This document shows, piece after piece, positions 36,691-50,254 of a stretch of 64,000 nucleotides of DNA. Source of the stretch: Sphagnum magellanicum (Eukaryota; Streptophyta; Sphagnopsida; Sphagnales; Sphagnaceae); NCBI GenBank assembly GCA_021904315.1, contig CM038923.1, forward strand, positions 9,182,038 to 9,246,037. Direction: 5' to 3'. The first letter of the stretch is position 1, and each line of letters starts with the position of its first letter. The notes beneath the pieces were generated by a model, which did not search any database, was not told the origin of the DNA, and worked only from the letters and a program-made list of their open reading frames with translations. The position numbers and the translations under genes are program-made.

Positions 36691-39600
36691 TGGTACCACG
36701 TACCATCAGTAAAACGGATTATGGATACAACAAGTACCAACTGACTCATTCCCCTAAAGGCAGAATGGCATTAAAATTCATTCTTTAGATTTTTGAACCT
36801 TGGGGTGGGGGGTCTAAAAGTTAAGCTTTGTCGCAAGTATAGCTCCTTATGTCATATTTGGTTGGCAAACTTCGTATCATCATTCTTCTTGCTCTTTCAT
36901 GGCCCGCAAATAAGAACCATAGAAAATATTGGTTCTAGCAAATTTCTTCATTTGATGCCACTAAGAGAAACTAGACATAACCACACCTAGTCATGACTCA
37001 CCTTCGTGACACAATGACCATCTTCTTTGGGGAACTTCATGCAACATTTCTTCTCTTAATTGTTGAAAGTTTGAACTTGCAAGGGCAAAACAATTACAAA
37101 GTGAGCCTGCTTGTTATAGTGTGGAATTGGCTAGGTGGGTGGGGTGGTAAATTTTCAGTTGAAAAATTGGATGTAAATGTTTCAACTTTTTAGGGTTTTC
37201 ATTCAAGTTGAAACATTTCGAATAACTTATTCTTGAACATTCCACAGTGTTGGAAATATTGGGGATGGAAATTCAAGTTGATGTTAGAGGTGTTAGTTTA
37301 GTTGCTGAATTAGTCTCACTTAGTTAAGAATAAACTGGGCTAACTAAGTTGATTAGTTTTATTTTGAACTAGTTCAAATGTGAATAGAGTTTGAGATATT
37401 TCTCCATAGGATATAGTCTTAAGTTGTGTGATGTCAAAGGACTTTTGTTGATTTGAGATTTCAAAGCATAGTTTTTTACTTTGCAGTTTTTTTATGTTTA
37501 CACAAATGTTATTGTTTTTTTCATTATGTTTTGGGTTTGGATTCTTGCGTAGTTATAGGTGAGTCACATTTTGATTTAAATATGGTGTATAATTTAAGGT
37601 ATCTTTATGTTATGTGTTATATGTGTGATGACAACAATAATTGTAGGTGCCGACATAATAGCATAGGACATTGAATGAAAGAGTATTTGATAGAAATGGA
37701 AAAACCATTGGTGTGTTGAAGGAACGAATGAGTGGTGTTCTTGAAAAGTGTAGAAGTCTTGGATAATTAGGCATCTCATTGTATAATGGCCTTGTTGCTT
37801 ATATGAAATTCAAACCAATGTATCATTATATGGAAAGTATCATTTTTTGTACATATTGATTGTTATTGATATTGGATCATTTCATACAAACTTCATATTG
37901 GTATTAGATCTTTCAAAAAAATTCCATACAAACTTGGTATTTGTATTGGATTTTTGAAAAAATTTCATACCAACTTGCTTGTGGTATTAGGCTTTGAAGT
38001 TATTCTTTGGTTAAAATGAGATAGGTATATTTTTAATATTGAAATTGATATAATCATGGTATGAAATTGGTATTACGTCATGTCCTTACTAAGTAGGTAT
38101 TGGTACAAGGCTAGTTTCATTTCATGTCCCAACTAACATGCATGCATTGTGTTGTGACCTTAACCTTGGGTTCATGATTAAGGTTAAGTATGAGAAGGAA
38201 ATCGGGTTGGAAGAATATTTTAAGATTTAGACACATTCACATGTGCAAGAATGAATTCATCCCAACACTCCCATTTTAAAATTGAAATCCCATGGTGAAT
38301 GTATAATATGACATTGGAAAGGTTTTTCTCTGGTTACAACTTTGCCCTTGAAAATCCCCAAATTGAAATTCATATGTAAGAATTATGATCCCACAAAAGA
38401 AGAAGACTCATAATTTAATAATTCAAAAAAAACTTAAGATTCCCATTTTGGAATCCTTGCAATTTATAACACTTCAATTTAATCCTCACCATCATTTATA
38501 AAAAATATAGTTAAAAGAAGACAATGGTAATGTTTTTTAAAGTTTAGGTTGTGTTGAATCACGTGAGTGTTTGTTTCTTGTGATTTAGTCCATGCACCAT
38601 TTTGATTCTAATTTGCACTAATTGCTTTCTCTCAATTTGTGCAAGCCAACTTCACCTTGAAATAACATTTGTAAACATGTCCTAGTCCCATCCAAAAACT
38701 CTCCTCCTTTTTTTTTCTCTAGGGAGCTAAGGAATGCACCTTGGGTTTGAATTTTATTACAAAATTGGAGAACATGTTTTTTTATCTATATACCATTTTA
38801 TAAACTTAAAGGTGAAATTAAGATCAATGTTTTATCTGAAGCAAATTTTTGACATTTTTTAACAAAGAAATTAGATTTTTTAACTTTAATGTAAATTCAA
38901 CTAATTTTGTTAAATTATTTGTTAAATTTCACCAAATTTTGATACCAAAAAAATGAAAAAAAAAAAAACTATGATGAGATTGGTATTGCCTTACGTTACA
39001 CAAGTTTAGTTGATTATTTGATACGAAGACCAATATTAAATTATATATACTAACAACCTAGTACCAACATTAGTCCAAATTAATGTTGACCAATGTTGAC
39101 CAATTATTGAAAAATCAATTTGTTATTAACAAGGGTTCAAATGTTGATTATTATTAACATTGTCAAGTATTGCTTCCAAGACAATAGTTTCATGTAATTT
39201 ATTATTAGTGGTTTGAATCCAATTTAGTGTGAATGAGGTTTTGATTTTTCTAGTTTCGGTGGGGTGGGGGGGGGGGTTGTGGGGGGAGGGTTATCCCATG
39301 ACATGGTTTTAGAATCTCATTTTTTTTGTTTTGAAATTTCAAAACACACAACAAAAATAGGCATGTGTTTTTTGTCTTTTTTGAACTTGAATTCTCATGG
39401 ATTGTAGATGAGTTTTCTTAAAACACAAAAGATGTGATATAGTTGATAGTGCTAGGTTAAAATTTTAAAATTTTGCACTAAATAAAAAGTTGCAAGAAAA
39501 AGGTGATGTAATGAAAGCATAGTTGCAACAAGACATTGATCTTAGGGAAGGAATTTTTGTTTTTTTCCTTGTTTTCAATGTGTTCTCATCACATTCTTAA

Positions 39601-40795
39601 AAGGCTCCCCAAGTTCCCATGTTTTTCTCCCAAGATGTTCCATATAACACCTCAATTTTATCCCATATGGTTTGTCGAAGGTTCAACTCCCATGTATATA
39701 AACTAAAAAGGTGGGTAGCAAGCAAGCACATATTTTACTATTTTACAATAGGGGGTCAAAAGAGGTGCTTATATTGGGGAGTAGTCAATGGTCCAAAAAA
39801 ATGGATGTTGATCTAATCATCATGATTCCTTCCCCAAAATATTTTTAAAAAAATATGTAAAGGCACCCATGAACTAATTAATATGAATCACACTATTAAC
39901 ATGCACACAATTTTGAATGAGAACGAAGCAAGGACATCACACTAACATGACATAAATGTGGATCACATTGAATGTGATAATCGGTGTACACTAATCCAAG
40001 CTCAAATAGTGGGTACTAGGGGTGGAACTACTAACATGGGGTGAACAACATACTTCAGAATGTGAAACCAAATGAATTCGTTGGAACATCAAGGAGGGCT
40101 TTTGTTTTTCCTAATTTTGTGATGTAGCCAAAATGACGAAGATTTGCAAGAAGATTTAACCAAATTTAAATATAGATTAGGTATGAAAGTAAAAGAAATT
40201 TCAAGACTCCTTTACATTTTTGCCTACATGTTAGAACCCAATAAATAAATCTCAAGATTTTTCAAAACAATTATCAAAATCTTTTTACTAGAAGGCGAAA
40301 AAAAGTCATTTTGAAAATAAATTTGGCTAAATTTAGCCAAAAATAAATAAAAGGAAAAAGAGGGACTTGGATATGGCAGACATGGAGAGTTCCCAAATAG
40401 CTTACATCCATCCAAAACACCTGGGCCTTTTTGTCTCTTGTTGCTTTCTTGGAAGCTATGGGGGACCGACCACTTTAATAAGACTTTGGCACTAATTGCA
40501 AGTAACAAACTAGTAAGGAAAACATTCAAGACCTTGACCTCTACATGATCTGAGTGTAAGTGCACCCATAATTGTGTTACAATCTGCAAGACTTGCACCT
40601 AATTGTACATATTTTGAAATTTGAACATGTTTCATGTAAACTCTAAAGGTTCTTTGAGCATTCATGAATTCCTTTTTCCTTGTATTCATTGATTTTGGGT
40701 ATATGTCTATTTATCTATATGGAATCTAATCTTTGATGCCTCGTCATCATCATCACCACCACCATCATGTGAGTGAGATTGATTCACCAATAGAT
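36691..40795. repeat. Duplicated non-coding block A2, unit 2
   Basis: Unit 2 begins with a near-exact repeat of the first bases of the window. The match to 1-4,302 holds to 40,795, with about 205 bp missing at about 38,297. The base before 36,691 is unique spacer only as far as this window shows. No gene is recognisable. Confidence 0.9.
39258..39292 (+). other. G-rich tract, unit 2 copy
   Basis: This is the counterpart of 2,766-2,802 with a longer uninterrupted G run, still fitting the simple G-quadruplex pattern. Confidence 0.45.
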
Positions 40796-41873
40796 CTAAT
40801 TGGGTGTCAGGATGAAGTCCTGATTTTTTTTCATTTTTGTTTCCATCATTCTTTTTTTCACGTGCAGTTCTTGAGCTAAAGTTTGAATGTTTGTTTTGCT
40901 CTATTTCATTCAAAGAAAGAAGCCAAGGGTCAAGATTCTTCTGGGTGGGTGAATTCACTTCTTTAAATTCTCATGTAGTTTGTGAATCTTGACCTACCCT
41001 GCAAAAAATGCAATCTTGTCAAAAATTGCTCATTAGACAGATTTATTTGGGTTTTGTTTAATTTTTTTTGTAAAACCAAGTACCCATGTGTTTTTTGTGT
41101 TGTTAAGAAGTTTAATTTAGGGGTGTCCCTTAGCTTTTTCTAAGTTCAATCACCTTAGACATACATGATTTCTTTCACAATTAATTTTTCAAGCTCATAA
41201 TTAAGCCACTGAGCCAAATGATTTGCTTATCTTTGCATGTTAGGGCTAAGTGAATGATGAAGTCATTGTCCATGATTCAAGGTACATAAATATTGCAAAA
41301 GATTCCTACACAACAATGGGAAGATATTTTCCTCCCAACCTTACTATCTCAAGAAATATTATCAACTACCACATTTGAAGGCAGTAAGAAAATTCATCAA
41401 GACATCATTTTGTTCAACTATGAAATTAGTCTACCCCTACTTAATTGTGCACCAAAACTACCATTGCAGTGAAATTTAGTACATTCATAGCACACAACGA
41501 AATATGGTTAGGTTAAATAACAAGTTAACTCGCCTATAAGTTTAACAACTTGCTTACATTTTCAACCTATTAGCTCACATGTTCCTAAATTTGGGTAACA
41601 CCTTCCATTTGGGGTAGATCCCAATTTGATTAAGAAGGGGACTTTCCACTTTTGAAAGGTCCCTAGAATTTGAAAAGTTGTTAAAGTGATGAGTTTGGAT
41701 AAAGTTTTAAATTTAATTTGTTCTTTTCAAAATTTCCCCATTCCAAGTTTCCTATGTAAAATAAAGCCCTAGGATAGGTACATTCTCAAAATAAGGAGTC
41801 TAGGATGAGACAATAGCCAAGTCCAACCCCCCATTTTGGGAATGTCCCCCACCCATGGGCTTTACCTACCATA
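40796..41873. other. Block E, found only in unit 2
   Basis: This kilobase joins block A2 to block C2 and has no counterpart in unit 1, where blocks B and the solo LRR exon occupy the same place. Its right end overlaps the start of a dispersed repeat (about 41,769). I see no gene. Confidence 0.8.
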
Positions 41874-42213
41874 AAGCATGAAGCAAAATTTATCACGAAC
41901 CAAATTTATATAGATCATGAGTCGTAGGACTAAAAGGGATATTACGCCTACTTTTAGGTGTAAGAACCTTCCCACTTTTGAGTAGTATGCATAGTATCCC
42001 TCCCATTTTGGAGGAGGGAAATTGATGGGATATAAGGTGCCTTCCAAATGCATTACAAATTTTCTCGGAGTACTTTATGTAAATGTAAATGTCAAGTCTT
42101 ACAAAACCACTAGGGTATGGAAAGAGGGTGGTAAACTCCTTATGAATGTATATGCAAGAGGTGACAAAATCCCCATCAAATATATAAATGCAAAGAAATA
42201 CCAAGTTTTGTGA
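41769..42213 (+). repeat. Dispersed structured repeat, copy in block C2
   Basis: This copy shares with 59,800-60,112 (inverted) and 60,595-60,965 (direct) a series of landmarks: ATTCTCAAAATAAGG with a matching inverted ATTTTGGGAAT about 50 bp on, then ATAAAGCATGA and GGAGGGAAATTGATGG before AAGGTGCCTTCC. It has no coding frame. Unit 1 keeps only the right part (11,005-11,342), so its junction at 11,004 lies inside the element. Confidence 0.65.
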
Positions 42214-42321
42214 TAGGAAATAGGTCACATGCATAGGTAGGTAGGTAGGTAGGTAGGTAGGAAAATAGTAACTATTAAGTAAGTATATGGTTTATTTATA
42301 CATATGTAAAGGTTTTTTTTA

Positions 42322-42369
42322 CTACCTACCTACTAACAACCTACTTATGGGTTGTTAGTAGGTAGGTAA
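42322..42369. repeat. Inverted repeat (hairpin), unit 2 copy
   Basis: The arms at 42,322-42,340 and 42,351-42,369 pair at 18 of 19 positions, with a 10-base loop. One arm has lost a pair relative to the perfect unit 1 copy. Confidence 0.8.
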
Positions 42370-43407
42370 GAAAAAAAAACAATTTAGGTAACCACCATGG
42401 TTAGTAAGGAAACTAAATCCCAACAAAAAATTGTTTCCTAACAACTTATCATTCATCCTTCATGGTGCACTCGTGGGTGTTGGTTCACTACGGCCAGGAA
42501 GGCAAGGAAACACCAAACATGAACAACCACAGAAGGTGCAAGTTTTCAATTAATTAAATACATTATAATTATTTTCTTTTAGTGATGCAATAACAATGGC
42601 ATTCCACATTGTTACTACTAATGCAATCTTCATTTGGGAAGAAGATGATGATTTTCATTTGGGAAGGATTGATCATCGTTAGGTCAAAATGTCATCCCAC
42701 ATGAATTGCATCCTATTTTTTTTTCCTTTGTCAACAATATTTAGCTCCAATGCTACAAGGAAAAGGATGAAAATGATAAGGTTATCCACAAGCTTGCCTA
42801 AATCTTTTGTGCAAGAAGAGTTCATGACCAAAATAACCTTTAGAACCTATCTCTCAAGAATTCTCTCTTCTTCTTGGATCTCCAATAAAGAGGGCCCAAG
42901 GTTTGATTTGAACATTAGAATTTAGACAAGAAATATGGAGGAGCAAGTTTTGAATGGGGCTTTAAAAGCCCTAAAGAGAGGCTAATGCATTGTAATTTTA
43001 GACTTAGAATCGAGGGAGGCCAAAACTAACCTTTTCTTCCCAACGGCTTTTCTCTCTCCTCTTTCTCTCATAACTCTTAGGACTAAAGCAGGAGGGGAGA
43101 TGTACATTTTTGTGGCTCATGAGATCGCTTCTACATGTGGTTTCCCCTTCATTGGAAAGGTATCCACTACCCACCCACAACTCTTCTTCTTTTATTTCTA
43201 GCAAACTCCCATCATTTCCACTTTATGAGCTTCTTGTAGAAACATTTAGAAGCTTGGTTTCTACCATAATTTTCAGAATAGTTCTCCAACTAAGGTTCTT
43301 ATAACTTTGTTCAGCTTGTCTAGTGAGGATTTGTTATGACAACATTGATGTAGTTATGTACCCAACTTATAGACACTGAGGTTTTAAATATGCCAACTTA
43401 ACAGTTG

Positions 43408-43800
43408 TCACATGCTTAAGGTTTTATAGAAAAGATTTTTACGTACTAGAATAGGAACAATGCTTGCCAATTTTGTAAAAGCCACCGAAAGTTCAATGTG
43501 TCCATTCTGCATTTGTAGACCAAGCGCATGTTCAGTGCACAAAAAAATGTGGCCTAGGGTATGAAACTCCTCCCCAAACATCCTAGCTTCTTCTACTTTG
43601 TCAATTTCATTTTTGAAGTTCACAACCTCTTCACAAAGCTCTACAAGCCGACAACATGTGAAACTTCTCTCCACATCAAAAGCACCAATTTTCAAGCTCT
43701 TGTGATCAAGCAAAAATCCCATTAAACATGAGCCTTGGCACATCTCCTTCTTCTCCTTTCCCATGTGCTGCAATATTGGATACTTCTCCGTTAAATTCAT
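43408..43800 (-). other. Exon-like open frame in the inverted segment, unit 2
   Basis: This is the minus-strand counterpart of 12,902-13,222. The frame is open for 130 codons here, starting MNLTEKYPILQHMGKEKK, with the acceptor-like and donor-like boundaries preserved (donor GTACGT). Differences from unit 1 are scattered substitutions with no frameshift. No domain recognised. Confidence 0.3.
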
Positions 43801-45795
43801 AATGCTTAATACTTGTCAAAGCAGAACACCTTTTAACTTGTTGAAATGTTTGTCCATAGCTTTATTTCATGAACATATGTGCAATTTTTTTGAGTATCTT
43901 GTTTAAGTTAATGTCACCCAAGGGGGTCATAATTTCCAACTTCCAAATATTTGTTTCTTGTTTTCCTTGTTTGCCACAATTGGTTGGAATCAATGACTAA
44001 AATCCTCAAAGTAATACTTGGCTAGGGTTTTTTTTTCAAGCATTGACATAATACAAGATCAGTTGATTAAGGTTTAAGGTTAACATGGATGGATACTGAT
44101 CTCGCATTATTGTTTTGTGCTTTGTAAGCTTATTTATAGATTTTAAAGTTTGACACATTTATTTTCGATATCACAACAATGTTGTTTGGTTGCTTCATGG
44201 GCTTGCTGACGGTGTTTATTGATTTCAATTTCTTTTGAATTGAATATGACAAATGGGGTCATTTCATAATGAACTTGGTTGGGCCTTTTCACATTCCATA
44301 AGAGCTTACAATTTGATCTAAATTGTACTGATTTACAAATGTCATTTAAACATAAAAATGTTTTAGGATCTTAAACTTAATCGAATGTGGAGGATGCAAT
44401 GAAGAATAACTTTTATGTGTTTGTTAGTGGACACACCATTGGAATCAACAATAACAACAATTGTTCAAGTTTGTTGAATGCTGGTAGTTGTGCAAGATTT
44501 TCTTCATGTGGGTGAATGAAATTCTGTATGGTTTGTTTTCAAGTTGGGTGTGTCATGTTATGCAAGGATGGTGACAATTTTGGAGCACCACCACTAAAGG
44601 CAGCCAGAGCTTGGGCATTAGAAAAAAATATTCCTTTCTTAATTAGGCTAAATATTATCAAGGCTCTTCAAGGTGGAGCGAGATCCTAACCATCTAAAAG
44701 TCCCAAAAAATCAACTACTTATATTGGGTTGTCATAATTATGTATAGAAATAGAGGTGAATAATTTATTCATTTGAATTATGGGCTGAGAATCATGGAGC
44801 CGAATTTTTGAAAATGCTTTTTTAATGTGTGTGGTGAATTTGTGTGGATGATTTATTGGAACTACAATGTTTGAAGTTTGAATTACCTAATCATGGCAAT
44901 GATTTCAAAATTTAGGAAAAACAAAATCTAACAGGATTTTGTCAAGATGTCTAATGATATTCACAAGGGACCTTCATCAAATAATTTACCGAAAAGAAGA
45001 TTACACTAGTTGTTTATTATTATAACCATCAATAGAATATTATTTTGGGCAACCATTGTAACCATGATTTGTAATGAAGTATTCTGATTGTGAGTTGAAT
45101 ACATTAGCAAATGCATTCATTGAGTGGTTGTCATAGAGGCCTTCAGGGGCCAAAAACATCCCCACTTGCCCACAATGTTACTTGAATTTTTGTCATTAAA
45201 TTGGAGTTATATGATTGTTGGTAGATGTTATATCACGTGGATTAGAAAGTTGGTCCATAAAAAATGAAGGTTGAAAATGGTGATGAAGACATTTTTTTGG
45301 TGAAAATAAAAAAACTTAACCGATGATTCTTTGGTGCAGTAGAGGGTTGGCAAATCTCTTCATGTTTGTGATGATCTTCTTGCATCCAAAGGTCACAATC
45401 ATAGAATGTTATTAACCTTTCTAATGACCTCAAATCCCTTTGCTACAGTGAAGAAAAAAAGTCTTTTCCATGTCATACCCAATCATTACTAATGCAAAAT
45501 TGAATTTGTTTATATGTTTTTAACTTGTAATGCTTGATGCAATTTCAAATTGATGATCATTATGTTAGATTTTGATTGATGATCTTATATGTTGCATTTT
45601 AATTGATGATCATCCTAGTGACTTTCCACACACTAATGACATTTCATAATTGAGTATCTCTTTGGATTTATGATAACCTTGTTTTTCCTCCAAAGGACCT
45701 GATAAATATGTCACAATAAACTTTGTCTTTGCTTTGGATACACAATGCCCTTACTTTCCAAGACTTGAGAAAAAAGTAATAATGGTTCCATCTTT

Positions 45796-48700
45796 TGTAA
45801 GTTGAAACTTGAACTTAACATATGTGTGATTACATGACATAAAAGACTATAGAAAGCTTTAATAGGTTGCATGTCTAAGTTCAACTATTACGTCACGTGA
45901 AAAAGTTCGAAAATGATGAAAACCTATTAATTATCAATAAAACAAAAAACCCAACAAAGGGGGAGTAAAAGGTACAAGATGGAAGGACCCAAATCCTGCA
46001 AAATTAAAAAAAATTTAAAGAGGGCAGATCGCAAGGGGAACAAGGAGAAATCAAGTACTCGAACCCTCCCCCCCAATTGGGAGAAACATATCAAATAAGG
46101 AGTGCGGAGGAACACCTAAAAGAATGCCTAGCCTACATGAACCTTCAACTATAATAACAACACACCTCAAAATAAAAGTTGTCTACGCTCAGTATAATGC
46201 CACTAACACCCTCTACATGTAAAATGAAGGCAAAACTTGCATAACATAGAACATATGTTACTTTTAAGTCCTAAGGTTTCCCCTTCCTAAGGTAGTTTCA
46301 TTTTTCATACCTAGATTTTGTGAGAAGTTCTACCATTGTTTTTTCCACAGTGACCCTTGATGAAAGATTATAACTCATGAAATGCACTAATGTAGCCTAT
46401 GTCATTGGCTTGAATGTGAATTAGTCACCCATTTTTTCCTTCCAAAACTATTTTTTTGTAATTTAATTGAAATTCAAACAAAAAAAATTATTCAACATTC
46501 AATATTTTTCACAAATGCCATCAGACTTTCGCAAATCCAAATGCCTTCATTAAATCCTATAAATTGAAAATTTTCTAACAATACCAAGAGTGTGCCCAAA
46601 TTCCATTATAATATTTTTATTTAAAGTCATTTTCAATGATTTTTATTTCTTTTCAATAACTTCTTCACTATAAGTTGAAACATTATGAAACCAACTTGAT
46701 ACACCCTAATTCATTGAAAACTTTCCAACGACATCGAAAACGTGACAAGATGCACCATGGTTTGGGAAATTTCAATGTGACAAACAAATCAAGTAAACTA
46801 CCTTCTTTCATAGATAAATATTGGAGGTTTTCAAAGACCATAAGTGAAGAAAAAACTTAATAAAAATCATCATTCTAAGATTTGATTTTTAGTGTGTAGT
46901 CAAAAATATTTTTAAATGATTAAAGATTTGTATTTCATATTTGGTTCTAACCAAATTTGGCTAAATCCTTTTAAGGATGATATTTTTACAAACAAAAATT
47001 CTTAAAAAGGAACAATAACCATCACCTATGTGATATATATTGGCACCTTCACTTTAGGGTGAAATCTTTTATTATAGAAATTCCACATATGCATCATACA
47101 CCAAATTTCAGATGAAATATAGCCAATATATGCATTGTTGGGGCATTTGGGCCAATAAACTAGGTTTGACTTGGTAAATGATCACATGATTCAATAGTTG
47201 AAATGGGTGCGTTCATTGCTCCATGTGCAAGTGTTTAAAATTTATCACTAGTTTGTTGAAGCATATTCACATGTGACATTGGAGAGCTTGTTATGATTTC
47301 TTGTGTTTTTGTCAATTGGAATGAATGTTTTACCTATTGATGAATGTGGTAAGAGTTCATGAAACATGACCCTACCATTCTCTTTTCTACCATGAATTTT
47401 TGTGTTTTATTTTGGCAAGATGTTGGTCAAGTCTTGTAGAACCTTGGAAACAAATGGTGAAACATCTTTAATGCCAAAACTTTCTATTGTATTTCCAATG
47501 ATGTTTCTTACTTTCCCTACAAATACAATGATAAAAAATGGATTGAATTTTCTTCAATATAAGACATAATATTGTTAATCTAGGATCCACACTTTTGAAA
47601 TAGGATTGAAAAATTAAATATAAGACTTAATTAAGCTCAATATATGGAAGATTGGGTTTCATAAAACAAAAATGGAGTTGTAACCCAAGAATCCAATTCC
47701 TAACACAAGATTGCATGTCTTAATGAAGAATTGAGGTTTCTAAATCATGGATCCAATTTTCTAAAAACTATTAGGTAATAAATGTTCCTACAAAATCAAG
47801 GACTCGTATTCCCAACTCAAAATGATTTAATTCATTTCCTTGCAAAATTTCCTATATTTTAGAAAATTATAAAGTCTTGTACTAAGACTTATTAAGGATT
47901 CTAAATTCTTGAAACCACACCTTGGTTCCTAAAAAAAATAGTGGTTTGACACATCTTGTGACAAAAATTATGAAGGTGCACTAATTGATCTTGACCATGT
48001 GTATGTATGAAATTCATTAAGGATGATATTAAAAAGGAAATTAAGATTCAATGAACTAGACAAATTCATGTTCATGAAGATTAAGGATTAAAAGAGAACA
48101 ATGGAAAATTGATTCTTGAAGACCATAAATCTTGAAACAAAACACACAAATGAATGGAAATAAATAACATAAACATGTAGACAACAAAATGTATTCAAAA
48201 GTATGTTTCACATGTTTGAAAATGAAATGTTGAGTGTTTCCATGGGAAGTGATCGTACCATATTCACTTTTATTTTCATGCCCACCCTTCCTTGAACATC
48301 CTTGGAATCTAGCTTTAAACCCGAAGTTGTGCACCAATTTGTAGTAAGATGGCGTCACAAAAAGGAACAACACAATGGGACAAAGTTGTATGTATTCTCT
48401 TATACACCAAAGGTGATAGGTATGTTCAAAAAAGGTTGTCAATAAATTATTGCAACTAAATCACAATCCACAAAGATGGGATGTGGGGTAGTTGCAAGAT
48501 AGGGTGGCTCATTTTCATCACATTGAATTTTCTACATATTGTATTCTATTCAAATGTCATAAACATATGGTGAAATCAACAATGTGACAAATTAAAATTG
48601 CCAATTTGAATAAGAGTATGCACATAATAATGAAATTCAAAAGAATACACCAAACATACAATCATGAACTTTCATTAAATTATTATAGTTATAGTAATTA

Positions 48701-49880
48701 ATTTTGATTAAAATCATTTTACTACAATTTTTTATTATTTTTATTACTGTGTAAAATATTAAAACTAATGTAAAATTAATGTTGTACTAATAACTATTCA
48801 CTTTTCAATAAAATATCATAACTTTTACATACAATAAATTATTATAATTGGATTATTTTAATTACAATAAGTACATTAATTATTCAAGTTATAATAAAAT
48901 CACCATATAAATTTTAATTTTTAATTTTAATTATAAATTTTCAATATTATTACGAAGTGTAATTACATATTATATAAATTTGAAATAAATTTTTAGCATT
49001 GTAAAAAAAATTAATAATAAAGGTGAATTTTTATTTTGGAAAAATAATTATTCCCTATAAATAGATAATTATAAACAATAGATATATTAAATTTTACAAC
49101 AATGATGATAATTACATTAGTTAATCGAATTACATTATGATGAGTGTAAAAAGATTAAATATGGGTTTTAATTATAAATTTTAATTTTTAAATAATTTGA
49201 TTATTTATAATTATTTATAACTTTTTTTGGGAATTAATTTAATTACAATAATTCTATGATAATTATTGTACTTGTTTTCTAGACACCTATGGATGATTGA
49301 CGTATTGCCACCTTTACATATACCGATATACAATAATAGTTTTCTCAAACCATCCCTAACTAATCCACAAAAAAATACATATATATACCATTATGAATGT
49401 GGAGTACATAATGTATACATAAGGTTTACTATACATAATTGTTAGTTACCATAACATAAAACACATGATTTACCCTATGCAAAATTAGTAATATACATAA
49501 CTTAATGTCTAAATAAGTATTAATTACTAGTTTTTGGTCACTTTTGCAATTAATGGGCCAAATAAAGGCCTTCTAAAAATAATGTGAAAAGTCATTCCAT
49601 TGGAAGAATGAAAAACCTATAAATAGTTGCAACATAGTCATAAAATGTGACCAAAAAATGTGTGATGTGATTTTCCATCACAATTGTAACCAATGTAAAG
49701 AACAATTGGTCCCATGTAATCACAAATAATTTGGTTACGTTTTAGCCTTTTTCTACTAGTGACAATGCTTCTATTGACGAAAAAGTCCTTTCTTTTTTTG
49801 GGCATCAAATTATCCTTGTCCGTATATATATTTTTATGCATTGAAGTATAGAGAAAATTAGTTTTATTATATATTTTTTC
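45796..49880. repeat. Duplicated non-coding block B2, downstream of HNL2
   Basis: This is the full-length counterpart of 4,303-8,400, including the AT-rich stretch (about 48,570-49,280). It ends where the 3' flank of the HNL2 LRR exon begins. No gene is recognisable. Confidence 0.85.
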
Positions 49881-50254
49881 AATGCCAAATTTCTTTCAAT
49901 AGGGAGCTCAGGTCACATCTTGATGTGAATAATATTTCCTTGGAAGCTGAATCATTGATGTCCACCATCTATCATGGAACTTAGGATTTGAATGTTTCTG
50001 AGAAATCATCAATTAACTTGATAGTTTTCAAAATCTACCTATTGGGTTCTTTCAAAGATAACGAACATATCGTCATCACTATGGTTTTCTTAGCTTTCAA
50101 AATTTCAATAAATATTTGTTTCTTAAAACTAGATACATGCATACCAATGTTTGTAGAACATGGCACAATGGTTGTAGTCATGTTTACTAAGTAACATTTG
50201 TAATTGAGGTGTTGACATAATATGTAAAATTGCCTAACATTCGTTTTTTGCCTT

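Larger units (their letters stand above)
41874..45795. repeat. Duplicated non-coding block C2, unit 2
   Basis: This is the counterpart of 11,004-14,921 and includes the longer TAGG tract (42,234-42,261), the hairpin (42,322-42,369) and the inverted segment 43,386-44,162. No gene apart from the exon-like frame described for the inverted segment. Confidence 0.85.
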